A stretch of 64,000 bases of DNA from Methanomicrobiales archaeon HGW-Methanomicrobiales-2 (GTDB lineage Archaea; Halobacteriota; Methanomicrobia; Methanomicrobiales; Methanoculleaceae): positions 1 to 64,000 of the forward strand of contig PGYL01000008.1 of the NCBI GenBank assembly GCA_002839645.1. The letters run 5' to 3'. The position numbers and the translations under genes were made by a program. The notes beneath the pieces are model-generated. The model had not been told where the DNA came from and searched no databases. It was given only the letters and a program-made list of their open reading frames with translations. Of this stretch, positions 1 to 13,008 are shown in pieces; position 1 is the first letter of the stretch; the number at the start of each line of letters is the position of its first letter.

Positions 1-2561
<2,561 letters not shown>

Positions 2562-2781
2562 ATGGGTCCTTCCTCCCCCGCGCCCCTGCCGGTCTCAAAC
2601 GCTGAGCGCCGGAAGCACCGGGCTCTTCTCTCCCGGCGGGCGATAGATATCGGCATGATTATACGCGGATTACGCTAAACTGAATCCTACTATCGGTATC
2701 CAGGGATCCCATGACTGTCAGAACCTTTCATGTAGCACAAACCACCACAGATCGCTCCAATCGTCGCCGGGGTGATGGAAG

Positions 2782-4065
2782 ATGATCGTCGGCCCGGAAC
2801 TGATCGCCGTCGTGGTCTTCATCATCACCTACGCGCTCATCATCGACGAGCGAATTCACCGCGCAGTGGTCGCGATGGTCGGTGCCTCGGTCGTCGTCTT
2901 CCTCCACATCGTCCCCTGGGAGATGATCCCGGAGTACATCGACCTCGGGACCATCTTCCTCCTGATCGGGATGATGATCATCGTCAACACCGCCCGCGGC
3001 AGCGGTCTCTTCGAGTATATCGCCATCAAGACGGCGAAACTTGCAAAAGGGAGCCCGATGCGGGTGTTGCTCCTCTTCTCGCTCGTGACCGGCATCACGA
3101 GCGCGTTCCTCGACAATGTCACGACGGTCCTCCTCATCACCCCGATGCTGCTCTACGTCGCGAGCGTCATGAAGACCAGCCCCATACCCTTCCTGATTGC
3201 GGAAATATTCGCCTCCAACATCGGCGGGGCGGCAACGCTCATCGGCGACCCCCCGAACATCATGATCGGTTCGGCCGCCGGCCTGACGTTCAACGAGTTC
3301 ATCATCAACATGGCACCGATGATGGCCGTCAACCTGGTTGTTGTCCTCGGGATGCTCGCCCTCATCTACAGAAAGGATCTCCACGTCTCGCCCGACGAGC
3401 GGGAGAATATCGAGAGGACGTTTGCGGAGTTAAAAGACCGGGAGGCGATCCGGGACTGGCCGCTCTTTAAGAAGTCGGTCATCGTCATCGCGCTCGTCAT
3501 CGGGATGTTCTTCGTCCACGACCAGCTCGGCCTCGAACCCGCTCTCGTCGCCCTGATCGGCGCGTCCATCCTTCTCTTCTGGAGCAGGCAGTCGCCGGAG
3601 GAGATCTTTGAGAAGATCGAGTGGCCCGCCCTCTTCTTCTTCGGCGGGCTCTTCGTCGTCGTCGGCGCTCTCGTCGAGACCGGGGTCATCGCGAGCGTCG
3701 CGGAGTTCGTGGTCGCGAACGTCCATTCGGAGGGCGAGGCCATCCTGATCATCGCCTGGTTTGCCGCCATCGCCTCGGCGATCGTGGACAACATCCCCCT
3801 CACCGCCACCCTGATCCCCCTGATCCACGGCATGAGCGGATCGATGGATGTCTACCCGCTCTGGTGGGCGCTCTCGCTCGGTGCGTGCCTCGGTGGGAAC
3901 GGCACGGTCATCGGTGCGTCGGCAAACGTGGTCGTGCTCGGGATCGCCGCACGAAACGGTTTCACGATCTCGTTCGTGGAGTTCCTGAAAGTCGGGATGC
4001 TCGTGCTCTTCGTCACGGTAGCGATTGGTTCGGCGTTCCTCTGGCTCAACTTCGTCGTGCTGTGA
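2782..4065 (+). CDS. SLC13/ArsB/NhaD-type ion transporter
   Basis: 427 aa multi-TM protein; GDPPNIMIGSAAG and DNIPLTATLIPL, GACLGGNGTVIGASANVV motifs of the ArsB/NhaD/CitT superfamily. Confidence 0.85.
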   Translation: MIVGPELIAVVVFIITYALIIDERIHRAVVAMVGASVVVFLHIVPWEMIPEYIDLGTIFLLIGMMIIVNTARGSGLFEYIAIKTAKLAKGSPMRVLLLFSLVTGITSAFLDNVTTVLLITPMLLYVASVMKTSPIPFLIAEIFASNIGGAATLIGDPPNIMIGSAAGLTFNEFIINMAPMMAVNLVVVLGMLALIYRKDLHVSPDERENIERTFAELKDREAIRDWPLFKKSVIVIALVIGMFFVHDQLGLEPALVALIGASILLFWSRQSPEEIFEKIEWPALFFFGGLFVVVGALVETGVIASVAEFVVANVHSEGEAILIIAWFAAIASAIVDNIPLTATLIPLIHGMSGSMDVYPLWWALSLGACLGGNGTVIGASANVVVLGIAARNGFTISFVEFLKVGMLVLFVTVAIGSAFLWLNFVVL

Positions 4066-4072
4066 GCCGGTT

Positions 4073-4348
4073 TTATCGGTTCGGCGGGGTCCCGGGTCGG
4101 ACCACCTCGACCTCCTGGAGCCGGCCGACCAACCACTTATACGCGGTCCCGGCCGCCTCCCGGGCCGAGGGGCTCGGGTCCTCGTTTCGCATCTTCTCAA
4201 GCGGCTCTCTCGCCTTCGGGTCGGCGATCGTCCCGAGGGAAAGCGCCGCCTGCGCCCGGACCTGCTCGTCTGTGTCGTCGAGAGCCCGGATCAGCCCGTC
4301 GATGTCCCGGCCGTCACGCAGGGTATCGATATCGTCCAGTGTCGCCAT
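4073..4348 (-). CDS. Small HEAT-repeat protein
   Basis: 91 aa; DIDGLIRALDDTDEQVRAQAALSLGTIADPKAREPLEKM HEAT-type helices; paralogous to the next minus-strand gene. Confidence 0.75.
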   Translation of the reverse strand: MATLDDIDTLRDGRDIDGLIRALDDTDEQVRAQAALSLGTIADPKAREPLEKMRNEDPSPSAREAAGTAYKWLVGRLQEVEVVRPGTPPNR

Positions 4349-4459
4349 AACAATCTCCTGATCGTTTCGCGTAGGCGTCCTGGCGGTATATATGCCTTTG
4401 CGGGCGGACTGCAGGTGACCCCGGCCCGTCCGTATTCATGGGAGGAGAATCCCGGCTGC

Positions 4460-4732
4460 CTACGTATCAACGAGCCAGCCTTCCACTGCCTTCTTCTCCG
4501 CGAGCCTCCCTACCACCCGGGCGTGCGCGAGCGACGCGGCCCGCTTGACGCCCATGTTAGAGTCCGAGAACTTCAGACGCTCGAGCGCCTCAAGCGCCCG
4601 TTCGTCGCCGACGGTGCCGAGGGCTTCGGCCGCGGTCAGCCGCACAGCCTCAGCCGGGTCCAAAAGCGCTCCAATCAGCCCGTCGATATCCCGGGCCCTC
4701 CGCATCGTGTCGATATCTTTTACCTGCGTCAT
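4460..4732 (-). CDS. Small HEAT-repeat protein (paralog of neighbour)
   Basis: Start reassigned to MTQVKDIDTMRRARDIDGLIGALLDP; shares the DID(T)xRxxRDIDGLIxAL pattern with 4073..4348. Confidence 0.75.
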   Translation of the reverse strand: MTQVKDIDTMRRARDIDGLIGALLDPAEAVRLTAAEALGTVGDERALEALERLKFSDSNMGVKRAASLAHARVVGRLAEKKAVEGWLVDT

Positions 4733-4839
4733 AGATCTCCCCGGTCGGCCGGTGCAACGCATCTGGCCCTGCTCTGTTAAGAAGATTGTGGGAAGCGACG
4801 GACGGAACGTCCGGAGCTTCAAGCATCGATAAAAAGAGG

Positions 4840-6074
4840 TTAATATGCCGCCAGGTAGCGGTCGAGTTCCCAGGGGTGGACCGCCGTCCGGAAAGCATCC
4901 CACTCGGCCTGTGCGACGCTCGTGAGGGCATCGACGACATGGGGGCCGAACGCCCTGCAGATGAGGTCGTCGGCAAGGAGGGCCTGGTGGGCCTCATAGA
5001 GGCTCGCGGGCAGGGTCGCGATCCCGTCGCGCTCCCGCTCAGCGGTCGTCATGTGGAAGATGTTCCCATTGGCACCGCCCGGAGGCTCGATCTCCTCCCG
5101 GACGCCCTCCATCCCGGCGGCGAGCATCGCGGTGAAGGCGAGGTAGGGGTTGCAGGTCGGGTCGGGGCTGCGGAACTCGACCCGGGTGCTGTTGCCGCGG
5201 GGCGCCGGAACCCGGACGAGGGCCGAACGGTTGCTCGCGCTCCAGCTGACGTAGCAAGGCGCCTCGTAGCCGGGGACGAGCCGTTTGTAGGAGTTGATCG
5301 TCGGGTTTGCGACCCGGGTGATGGCCGGCGCGTGGCGGAGCAGCCCGCCGATGAAGTCCCGTTGATGCCGTAGATCGGCTTTGCCATGAACGACGCATGC
5401 AGGCCGCGCATCAGCGCCATCGTCTTGACCGCGAACTTGAAGGTGATGACGTTGTCCGCGGTGTGGAGGGCGTCGCTGTACTTGAAGTCGATCTCGTGCT
5501 GGCTCTCGGCGACCTCGTGGTGGGATGCCTCGATCTCGAACCCCATCTCGGTGAGCGCGAGAATCGCCTCGCGCCGGAGATCCTCCGCGAGATCGGTCGG
5601 CGCGAGGTCGAAGTAGCCGCCGGCGTCCTGGAACTGCGTGGTCGGTCGACCCTCAATCATCTTGAAGAGGAAGAACTCCAGTTCCGGCCCGGTGTTGAAG
5701 ACGTAGCCGTCCTTCGCGGCGTCATCCATCGCCCGGCGGAGCACGTGGCGCGGGTCGCCTTCAAACGGTTTGCCGTCCGGTTTGTAGACATCGCAGATGA
5801 ACCGGGCGACACTCTTCTCCCGGGGCCGCCAGGGCAGGAGGGTGTAGGTCGAGAGGTCGGGTTTGAGCACCATATCGGACTCTTCGATCCGGACGAAGCC
5901 CTCGACGGACGACCCGTCGAACCCGATGCCGTCGGTCAACGCTTTCCCGACCTGATTCGCCGGGATGGAGACGTTTTTGGGCATGCCCAGGAGATCGGTG
6001 AACTGCAGCCGGAGGAACCGGACGTTGTCCTGTTCGATGCGCTCGAGCATTGCCGAGATGTTGTCGGGACTCAT
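4840..6074 (-). pseudogene. glnA: Glutamine synthetase type I with apparent internal deletion/frameshift near 5358
   Basis: N-terminal part [38 protein letters not shown]...[11 protein letters not shown] in one frame, C-terminal part ([33 protein letters not shown]...) in another; the expected GSGMHxxxSLF...LS segment is absent. Confidence 0.85.
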
Positions 6075-6182
6075 GTGGAAGGAAACTTCCTTCCAATAGT
6101 ATTTATACTTGACTGATCTATATCTATCAGAGCGTTCCCCGACCACCCGGAGGTGGAGGGGGGCGGGTCGACCGTGATGGCA

Positions 6183-7235
6183 ATGTGCGGCATAATTGGC
6201 GTAATGGATAAATCTCGCCGGACGATGGATGGTTCCGGCATCCGACAGGCCCTCTCCATGATGAACGAGCGCGGTAGTGGCGAGGGGGCGGGGTACGCAG
6301 CCTACGGCATCTACCCCGACTACCGGGACTGCTACGCCCTCCATGTCTTCTTCGACAACATCCGTGAGAACAAACCGGCTCTCGACGCGGCGCTCGCGCA
6401 ATGGGGGACGGTCGAGCACGACGAGGCGATCCCGACCTACGACCAGCCGAACCTCCGGGCAGCCCACACCCCCTGGCGCTACTTCTTCAAGCCCGACGCC
6501 ACTCTTGCTCCCGGAAGCACGACGTCGGAGGACGACATCGTCAGCGCCCTGGTGATGCGGGTCAACGCCGCCCGCCGCGGCGCACTCATCTTCTCCTCCG
6601 GCAAAGACCTCGGGGTGTTCAAGGCCGGCGGCTGGCCCGAGGACGTGGCGGACTACTACCGGATAGAGGACTACGAGGGCTACACCTGGCTCGCGCACAA
6701 CCGCTACCCGACGAACACCCCCGGCTGGTGGGGTGGTGCGCACCCGTTCAACCTCCTCGACTGGAGCGTCGTGCATAACGGCGAGATCACCTCGTATGGG
6801 ACCAACCGGCGCTACATCGAGAGTTTTGGCTACACCTGCACGATGTTCACCGACACCGAGGTCGTCGCCTACTTAGTCGACCTCCTGGTGCGGCGGCACG
6901 GGCTTGACGTCGACCTCGCTGTCCGTGCGCTCGCCCCGCCCTTCTGGAAGGAGATCGACCGGATGCCCGACGCGGAGCGTGAATGGAACTCTGCCATCAG
7001 GCTTGCCTATGCCCCTGCGATGATGAACGGGCCGTTTGCCATCGTGGCTGCGAACGCCGAGATGATGGTCGGGTTCACCGACCGGAGCAAACTCCGGCCG
7101 ATGGTCGTCGGCGAGTGCGGCGACCGCCTCTACATCTCAAGCGAGGAGGCGGCGATCCGGGCGATGGAGCCCAACGTCGAATCGATCATGATGCCGGCCG
7201 CGGGAGAGCCGGTGATCGGGAGGGTTGCCCCATGA
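6183..7235 (+). CDS. Glutamate synthase glutamine-amidotransferase domain protein (class II GATase)
   Basis: N-terminal MCGIIGVMD (Cys nucleophile after Met), [31 protein letters not shown]. Confidence 0.85.
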   Translation: MCGIIGVMDKSRRTMDGSGIRQALSMMNERGSGEGAGYAAYGIYPDYRDCYALHVFFDNIRENKPALDAALAQWGTVEHDEAIPTYDQPNLRAAHTPWRYFFKPDATLAPGSTTSEDDIVSALVMRVNAARRGALIFSSGKDLGVFKAGGWPEDVADYYRIEDYEGYTWLAHNRYPTNTPGWWGGAHPFNLLDWSVVHNGEITSYGTNRRYIESFGYTCTMFTDTEVVAYLVDLLVRRHGLDVDLAVRALAPPFWKEIDRMPDAEREWNSAIRLAYAPAMMNGPFAIVAANAEMMVGFTDRSKLRPMVVGECGDRLYISSEEAAIRAMEPNVESIMMPAAGEPVIGRVAP

Positions 7236-8819
7236 TCGGGAGTCTTCCTCCCCGGTACCGGATCAGCGTCGATCCTGTCCGGTGCATGGAGTGCGGGCGG
7301 TGTATCGGGAACTGCTCCTACGGCGTCTTCTGGCAGGACAACGGCCGGATCCTCGTCAACTCCCGGAACTGCACCGCCTGCCACCGCTGCATCGCCTGCT
7401 GCCCCCGGGACGCCATCATGCTTGAAGAACACCCCTGCGACTACCGGAGCCATCCCCTCTGGACCCGGGAAGCCCGGGAGGCGATCTACAACCAGGCCCG
7501 GACGGGGAAGATCATCCTGGCCGGGATGGGCAACGCCCTCGATTACCCGGTCATCTTCGACCGCCTGGTCCTGGACGCCTGCCAGGTCACGAATCCCAGC
7601 CTCGACCCGCTCCGCGAGCCGATCGAACTCGTGACCCACCTCGGGAAGAAGCCGGCGAAGCTGTACCTCCGGCGGCGGGAGAGCGGCGACGTGGGGCCCG
7701 ACCGACCCCGTGCCCCCCCGGGGGAAGAGCCCGGCGAGCCTGTCCCCCGGGGGGGGGGAGGGCGGCGCCGTCGACCCCGGGCCCCGCCTCACCCCGAATC
7801 TCCGCCTCGAAACCCCGATCATGATCGGACATATGAGTTATGGGGCGGTCAGCCTCAACGCCCAGACGGCCATGGCGCGGGCGGCGAAAGAAGTCGGGAC
7901 GTTCATGGGTAGCGGGGAAGGCGGCCTGCACTCCACGCTCTACCCCTACCAGGACAACATGATCGTCCAGGTCGCGTCCGGGCGGTTCGGCGTGAACATC
8001 GATTACCTGGAGCGCGGGGCCGCCATCGAGATCAAGATCGGCCAGGGTGCAAAACCCGGGATCGGCGGGCACCTCACCGGGGAGAAGGTCTGCAAGGAAG
8101 TCTCCTGTACACGGATGATCCCGGAAGGAAGCGATGCGATCAGCCCTGCGCCGCACCACGACATCTACAGCATCGAAGACCTTGCCCAGCTCGTCCGGGG
8201 CCTCAAGGAGGCGACGGAGTGGAAGAAGCCGGTCTTCGTCAAGATCGCCGCCGTCCATAACGCTGCCGCCATCGCCGCCGGGGTCGCCCGAACGCCCGCC
8301 GATGCGGTCGTCATCGACGGGTTCCGGGGTGGGACCGGCGCAGCGCCGAAGGTCTTCCGCGACCACGTCGGCATCCCGATCGAGGCGGCTGTGGCGAGCG
8401 TGGACAAAAAACTTCGCGATCAGGGGATCAGAAACGAGATCTCCATCATTGCAAGCGGGGGTATCCGGGGGAGCCCCGATGTTGCGAAGGCGATCGCCCT
8501 CGGGGCGGATGCGGTCTACATCGGGACCGCAGCGCTCGTGGCGATGGGCTGCCGGGTCTGCGGGAACTGTTACCGGGGCCTCTGCCCCTGGGGGATCGCT
8601 ACCCAGCGCCAGGACCTCGTGGACCGCTTAGACCCCGATGCCGCATCGAAGCAGGTGGCCAACCTGCTCCACGCGTGGACGCTCGAACTCTCCGAACTGC
8701 TCGGCGCGGCCGGGATCAACAGCATCGAGAGCCTGCGGGGCAACCGCGACCGGCTCCGGGGCTATATGCTCGACGAGAACCTGATGCAGGTGCTCGATGT
8801 CGAGTCGGTGGGGGCGTAA
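7232..8819 (+). pseudogene. Ferredoxin-glutamate synthase central/FMN domain protein, interrupted by a frameshift around 7690-7775
   Basis: N-terminal 2x[4Fe-4S] (CMECGRCIGNC, CTACHRCIACCP) in frame 2; glutamate synthase domain (TPIMIGHMSYGAVSLNAQTAMARAAKEVG...GGTGAAPKVFRDHVG...IGTAALVAMGCRVCGNCYRGLCPWGIATQ) in frame 3; junction lies at C7G5 and C5G10 homopolymers. Confidence 0.85.
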
Positions 8820-8824
8820 CGCCC

Positions 8825-9985
8825 TCACGACGTCGCGACTTCGACGCACTCCTTCCTCGTCCCGATACGGGAGAGCGCCCCGCACATCGCCGGAACGTAG
8901 GCAAGCGCCTTGCCCGAGTCCACCATGATCGATGCAAACTCGTCCATCCGGGGCGAGACGACCATGCAGGTGTCCGGTATCACCCGGGCGCCGCTCTTCT
9001 CGATGGCGGCCACAAGGTCGGCGTTCTCCCGCGCGACCCCCCGGGAGACGAAGATGTAGAAAGGTTTCGTCGTCTTCTTTCCCTTGAGGAGATTCGCGAG
9101 GTCGCGGAGTTCGTCGGGGGAGCAGTGCGGGCACCCGACCGCGACCGCCTCGACGGGGGTCTCAACAAAGAGGGCTTCGACCTCGTCCCGGGTTACTGTC
9201 ACCCGGTCGAGGTCGGCGGTATCGAACGAAAAGACCCTCGCTTCCGGGGTTATCTTATCGACGTGGAAGAGAGCGACCGCGCCGGTCGCGGCCATCGCAG
9301 CGCCGAGCGCCTTCAACTGGTCGCGGCCCGGCCGGATACCCTGAAATATCGGTATCCGGTTCCCCACCTTCTTTCCGGCGACGTGCCCGATGGCGCCCCA
9401 GTGGTCGGACCGCGGGCCCGTCCCGCTCTCGACCTCGACGACGACCTGCGGCTGCCGGTTCGCGACGATATGGAGGCCGTAGTACGGGGTCTTCCCGATG
9501 ATCGCCGCCGCAAGGGCGCTCGGTCCGCCTTCGCGGTTGGTCCGGGCGCCGAGAACCGAGTTTGCGTAGGCTACCGCCGAGGACTCCGACCAGGCCAGGT
9601 GTTCCCCGAACTCTGTGATGCGGAGGTAGTAGGGCGTGCAGGTGCACTCGAGCCGGATCCCGAGCCTCCGGTAGGTCTCGACGACCTCCGTCTGGTGGCG
9701 GGCGAACTCTTCGGCGATCCCGAACTCCCGCCACCCCTCCTGCGGCATACCGATGGGGTTCAAGACGGTCGGGACCGCCACCCGGGCGTTGAGGCTCTGC
9801 AGCCAGGCAAGCCCCCATCTCCCGATGGTCTTATACGATGCACCGCTCACCTGGGCGCTCGCAATCGGGACGAGCCTCTCGGCGTCGTAGACTCCCCCGA
9901 GCGCGACCAGGATCTCCATCATCTTCTGGCGTGTCTCGCCGAACTCGCCGGCGAGCACCTTCTCGTCATCGTTATCAAGGTACAA
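8825..9985 (-). CDS. Aconitase X catalytic (large) subunit, probable phosphomevalonate dehydratase large subunit
   Basis: 386 aa DUF521/AcnX-type: VPIASAQVSGASYKTIG, ECTCTPYYLR, GCPHCSPDE; co-oriented with UbiD and UbiX homologs. Confidence 0.85.
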   Translation of the reverse strand: MYLDNDDEKVLAGEFGETRQKMMEILVALGGVYDAERLVPIASAQVSGASYKTIGRWGLAWLQSLNARVAVPTVLNPIGMPQEGWREFGIAEEFARHQTEVVETYRRLGIRLECTCTPYYLRITEFGEHLAWSESSAVAYANSVLGARTNREGGPSALAAAIIGKTPYYGLHIVANRQPQVVVEVESGTGPRSDHWGAIGHVAGKKVGNRIPIFQGIRPGRDQLKALGAAMAATGAVALFHVDKITPEARVFSFDTADLDRVTVTRDEVEALFVETPVEAVAVGCPHCSPDELRDLANLLKGKKTTKPFYIFVSRGVARENADLVAAIEKSGARVIPDTCMVVSPRMDEFASIMVDSGKALAYVPAMCGALSRIGTRKECVEVATS

Positions 9986-11251
9986 CTACAGCCACTCCGC
10001 TCTCCTGAATTCGTCCTCTCTCCCCATAACCATCGTGGCATCGACCCCGACCTTCACGTTCGTCCCGTCGGCAAGGCGCGTCGGGTCAAGCGACGAGCCC
10101 CGCACCCCGGTGATGACCATGATGTCGGTATCGCCCCGCACCCGTGTCGCGATCGCGTACTCGACGTCGTGGGGGTCGTGGATATCGATATCCTCGTCCA
10201 CCACCACGACGTGCTTTAACGAGGTGTGGGCGGCAAACGCCGCCATGATGGCGTTTTTGGCGTCACCTTGCGTGTTCTTCCGGATCTGGACCACCGCGTG
10301 GAGGTAGCCGGCGCCGCCTTTCGTGAGGAGGACGTCTTTGACCGTCGTCACCTCGCCGACAGCGCGGTAGATCTTCGGCTCGTAGGGGGCTCCCATCAGG
10401 AGTTTGTGCTCGTCGCCGGCGGGGAGGATGCCGTGATAGATGGGGTCCTCCTTGCAGTACATCCGGGTGAACTCGATCACGTGCTGCTGCCGGACAGGGT
10501 CGTAGGTGCCGGTGATATCGACGAACGGCCCTTCCGCCGCTTTTTCGGCCCCGATGTAGCCCTCGAGCACGATCTCGGCGTCGGGGACCCGGACGCCGTT
10601 TGCACACTCCCGGACCCTTAGTTCCCCGCCCATCAGCTCCGCCGCGTAGGTGAGTTCCTTTCCTTCCGGGACACGGGTGCAGGCGGCAAACGTCACGAGC
10701 GGGTGGGTGCCGACGGTGACGGCGATCGGGAGTCTCTCCCCCCGGGCGAGCGCCGCCTTAAGGAGGGTGTGGGTGTGTCTCCCCTCCACCAGGCGGGCGA
10801 CGACCCGATGGTCATCGAGGACCATCATCCGGTGAATGGAGGCGTTCTCCACACCGTCATAGCGCGAGAAGACTATCCCGGACGTGAAGTAGCGCCCGGC
10901 GTCCCCCGGGAAGTGCTTCATGACCGGGAGGCGGGAGAGATCGGCAGGGACGCCGCCCTGCAACCGTCCCGCGTCCACCACGCGGCCGCTGTAGGTGGCG
11001 GCCGCAAGGTGTCTGACCAGATCGCGCTCCTCCACGCCGAGCGCCGCTGCAAGCGATCGCCTGTCGCCGAGGAGGTTCATCACTCCCCGGTGGCCGTCGA
11101 GGTCGTGGAAGAAGAGGATCTTATCGGTCCGGCTCCCCATACGGGGGGCCTCGTAGACGGTCGAGCAGGTCCTCTCGATATCCTCAACCCTGCCCTGGTT
11201 TCGCATCATCGCTATGAAATCACGCATCGTATCCGCTCCATCGGGATCCAA
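9986..11251 (-). CDS. UbiD-family decarboxylase, probable trans-anhydromevalonate 5-phosphate decarboxylase
   Basis: 421 aa UbiD family: [48 protein letters not shown]; adjacent to AcnX and UbiX. Confidence 0.85.
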   Translation of the reverse strand: [421 protein letters not shown]

Positions 11252-11774
11252 GACGGTGCTTGACCCCCATGTGGTCGAGCACCCGGGCGACCACCATATC
11301 GACGAGGTCGTCGATCGTCTCCGGGTGCTGGTAGAAAGGAGGACTTGCGACCATCACGGTCGCGCCGGCCTCATCGGCTGCGAGCATATTCTTTAGATGG
11401 ATCCGGGAGAGCGGCATCTCCCGGAGGAGGAGGAGGAGGGGCCGCCTCTCCTTGAGGCAGACGTCCGCTGCCCGGGTGATCAGGTTGTCGGCAAACCCGT
11501 TGCTGACCGCCGCAAGCGTCTTCATGCTGCAGGGGACGATCGCCATCCCATCGTAGCAGAACGACCCGCTGGCGATATCGGCCGCGAGGTTGCTGTTCTC
11601 GGCGTATATAGCGTCGAACCCCGAGAGGTCCACGTGCTCGATCCCGGCTATCTGCCGGGCGGTATCGGAGATGACGATATGCACCGTTGCCTGATCGCAG
11701 AGCACCTCGAGCAGGCGATGGGCGTAAATGACCCCGCTTGCTCCGGTGACCCCGACGACAAATTCCTTCTTCAT
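11220..11774 (-). CDS. ubiX: Flavin prenyltransferase UbiX
   Basis: FVVGVTGASGVIYAHRLLEVL, SGSFCYDGMAIVPCSMKTLAAVSNGFADNLITRAADVCLKERRPLLLLLREMPLSRIHLKNM. Confidence 0.93.
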   Translation of the reverse strand: MKKEFVVGVTGASGVIYAHRLLEVLCDQATVHIVISDTARQIAGIEHVDLSGFDAIYAENSNLAADIASGSFCYDGMAIVPCSMKTLAAVSNGFADNLITRAADVCLKERRPLLLLLREMPLSRIHLKNMLAADEAGATVMVASPPFYQHPETIDDLVDMVVARVLDHMGVKHRLGSRWSGYDA

Positions 11775-11788
11775 ATGCTCCTCATCGA

Positions 11789-12997
11789 TTATGCAACTGC
11801 GAGTTTATCCTGTTTCGTCGCCCGCTTCACCCGGAGCACCTCCATCGCCGCCAGCTCCACGGTATGGCGGTGCTGCTCGGTGGTGTAGATCCCGAGGCGC
11901 CATTGCTGCCGCCGGGTGTCGTTTAGGGTGTTGATGAGGGGCGAGACCCCCTCGATATCCACCATTGCGTGGCTGTTCCTGACCCGGACCTCCATCGAGA
12001 GGGCGCGGGGGAGCCGGGGGATGTCCACGAGGACGCAGTCCCCCGGGACTCCTGCAGTCTCGGCGATGGCAATGGCGAGGTCCCGCTCGCGGGCGGCCCC
12101 GAGGTCCTGCTGGAGGGCTGCGGCGTTCACCCGGTCTTCGCCGACGTAGAGCGCCCTCTTGTAGAGGTCCCGGACATAGACCCGGCAGGCAAGGTCACGG
12201 GTGATTGCGTGCTCTGAGTGCTTCAGCCGCTCCATGCAGGCGGCGTCGTCCATCCGGACGAGTTCGCGGGCGTCCGCACCCGGGACGTTCTGCACCTCCT
12301 CGTGGAGGGCGTGAACGAACATGCTCGTCGCGATCCGGCTCACGTGGTGGAAGTAGACCGCCGGGCGCATCAGGGTCCGGGCGATCAGGAGCGACTCGGC
12401 GGCGTTGATCCCGCCTTCGGAGAGGGCGATACCGGATTCAGCCAGGATCGTCGACCTGATCAGCCGGTGTGCGTCGACGGTCCCGTAGGGGACACCGGTG
12501 TAGTGGGCGTCCCGCAGGAGGTAGTCCATCCGGTCGACGTCGAGGCTCCCGTGGATGATGCTTGCGAGGCGGTGCTCTCCTGCGACGACGGCGCAGACCT
12601 CGGCGGGGTCGATCCCCTCCGCTTCGAGGATCCCGGCGATTGCCCCCTCGCAGACCAGATGATCGATCTGGTGGTGGCATCTCCCCGTGAACTCCTCCAT
12701 CACCGGTTCGGTGACGTGGGAGAAGGGGCCGTGGCCGATGTCGTGGAGGAGGGCGGCCGTCGCGACGAGCCTCGTCTCGCCCGCATCGAGCCCGAGCTCC
12801 TTGCACATGAGGCCTGCGAGGTGCATCGTCCCGAGCGAGTGCTCAAAGCGGGTATGGTTTGCCCCGGGGTAGACGAGGTTTGCAAACCCGAGCTGGGTGA
12901 TGTGGCGGAGCCGCTGGACAACTCCCGAGTCCAGCAGCCGGAGCGCGAGCGCATCCGCCTCGACGTAGCCGTGCACCGGATCTTTGATGATCTTCAT
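11789..12997 (-). CDS. HD-domain phosphohydrolase
   Basis: MKIIKDPVHGYVEAD, TRFEHSLGTMHLAG, LLHDIGHGPFSHVTE, LDVDRMDYLLRDAHYTGVPYG. Confidence 0.9.
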   Translation of the reverse strand: MKIIKDPVHGYVEADALALRLLDSGVVQRLRHITQLGFANLVYPGANHTRFEHSLGTMHLAGLMCKELGLDAGETRLVATAALLHDIGHGPFSHVTEPVMEEFTGRCHHQIDHLVCEGAIAGILEAEGIDPAEVCAVVAGEHRLASIIHGSLDVDRMDYLLRDAHYTGVPYGTVDAHRLIRSTILAESGIALSEGGINAAESLLIARTLMRPAVYFHHVSRIATSMFVHALHEEVQNVPGADARELVRMDDAACMERLKHSEHAITRDLACRVYVRDLYKRALYVGEDRVNAAALQQDLGAARERDLAIAIAETAGVPGDCVLVDIPRLPRALSMEVRVRNSHAMVDIEGVSPLINTLNDTRRQQWRLGIYTTEQHRHTVELAAMEVLRVKRATKQDKLAVA

Positions 12998-13008
12998 CTG
13001 AATTGGGC

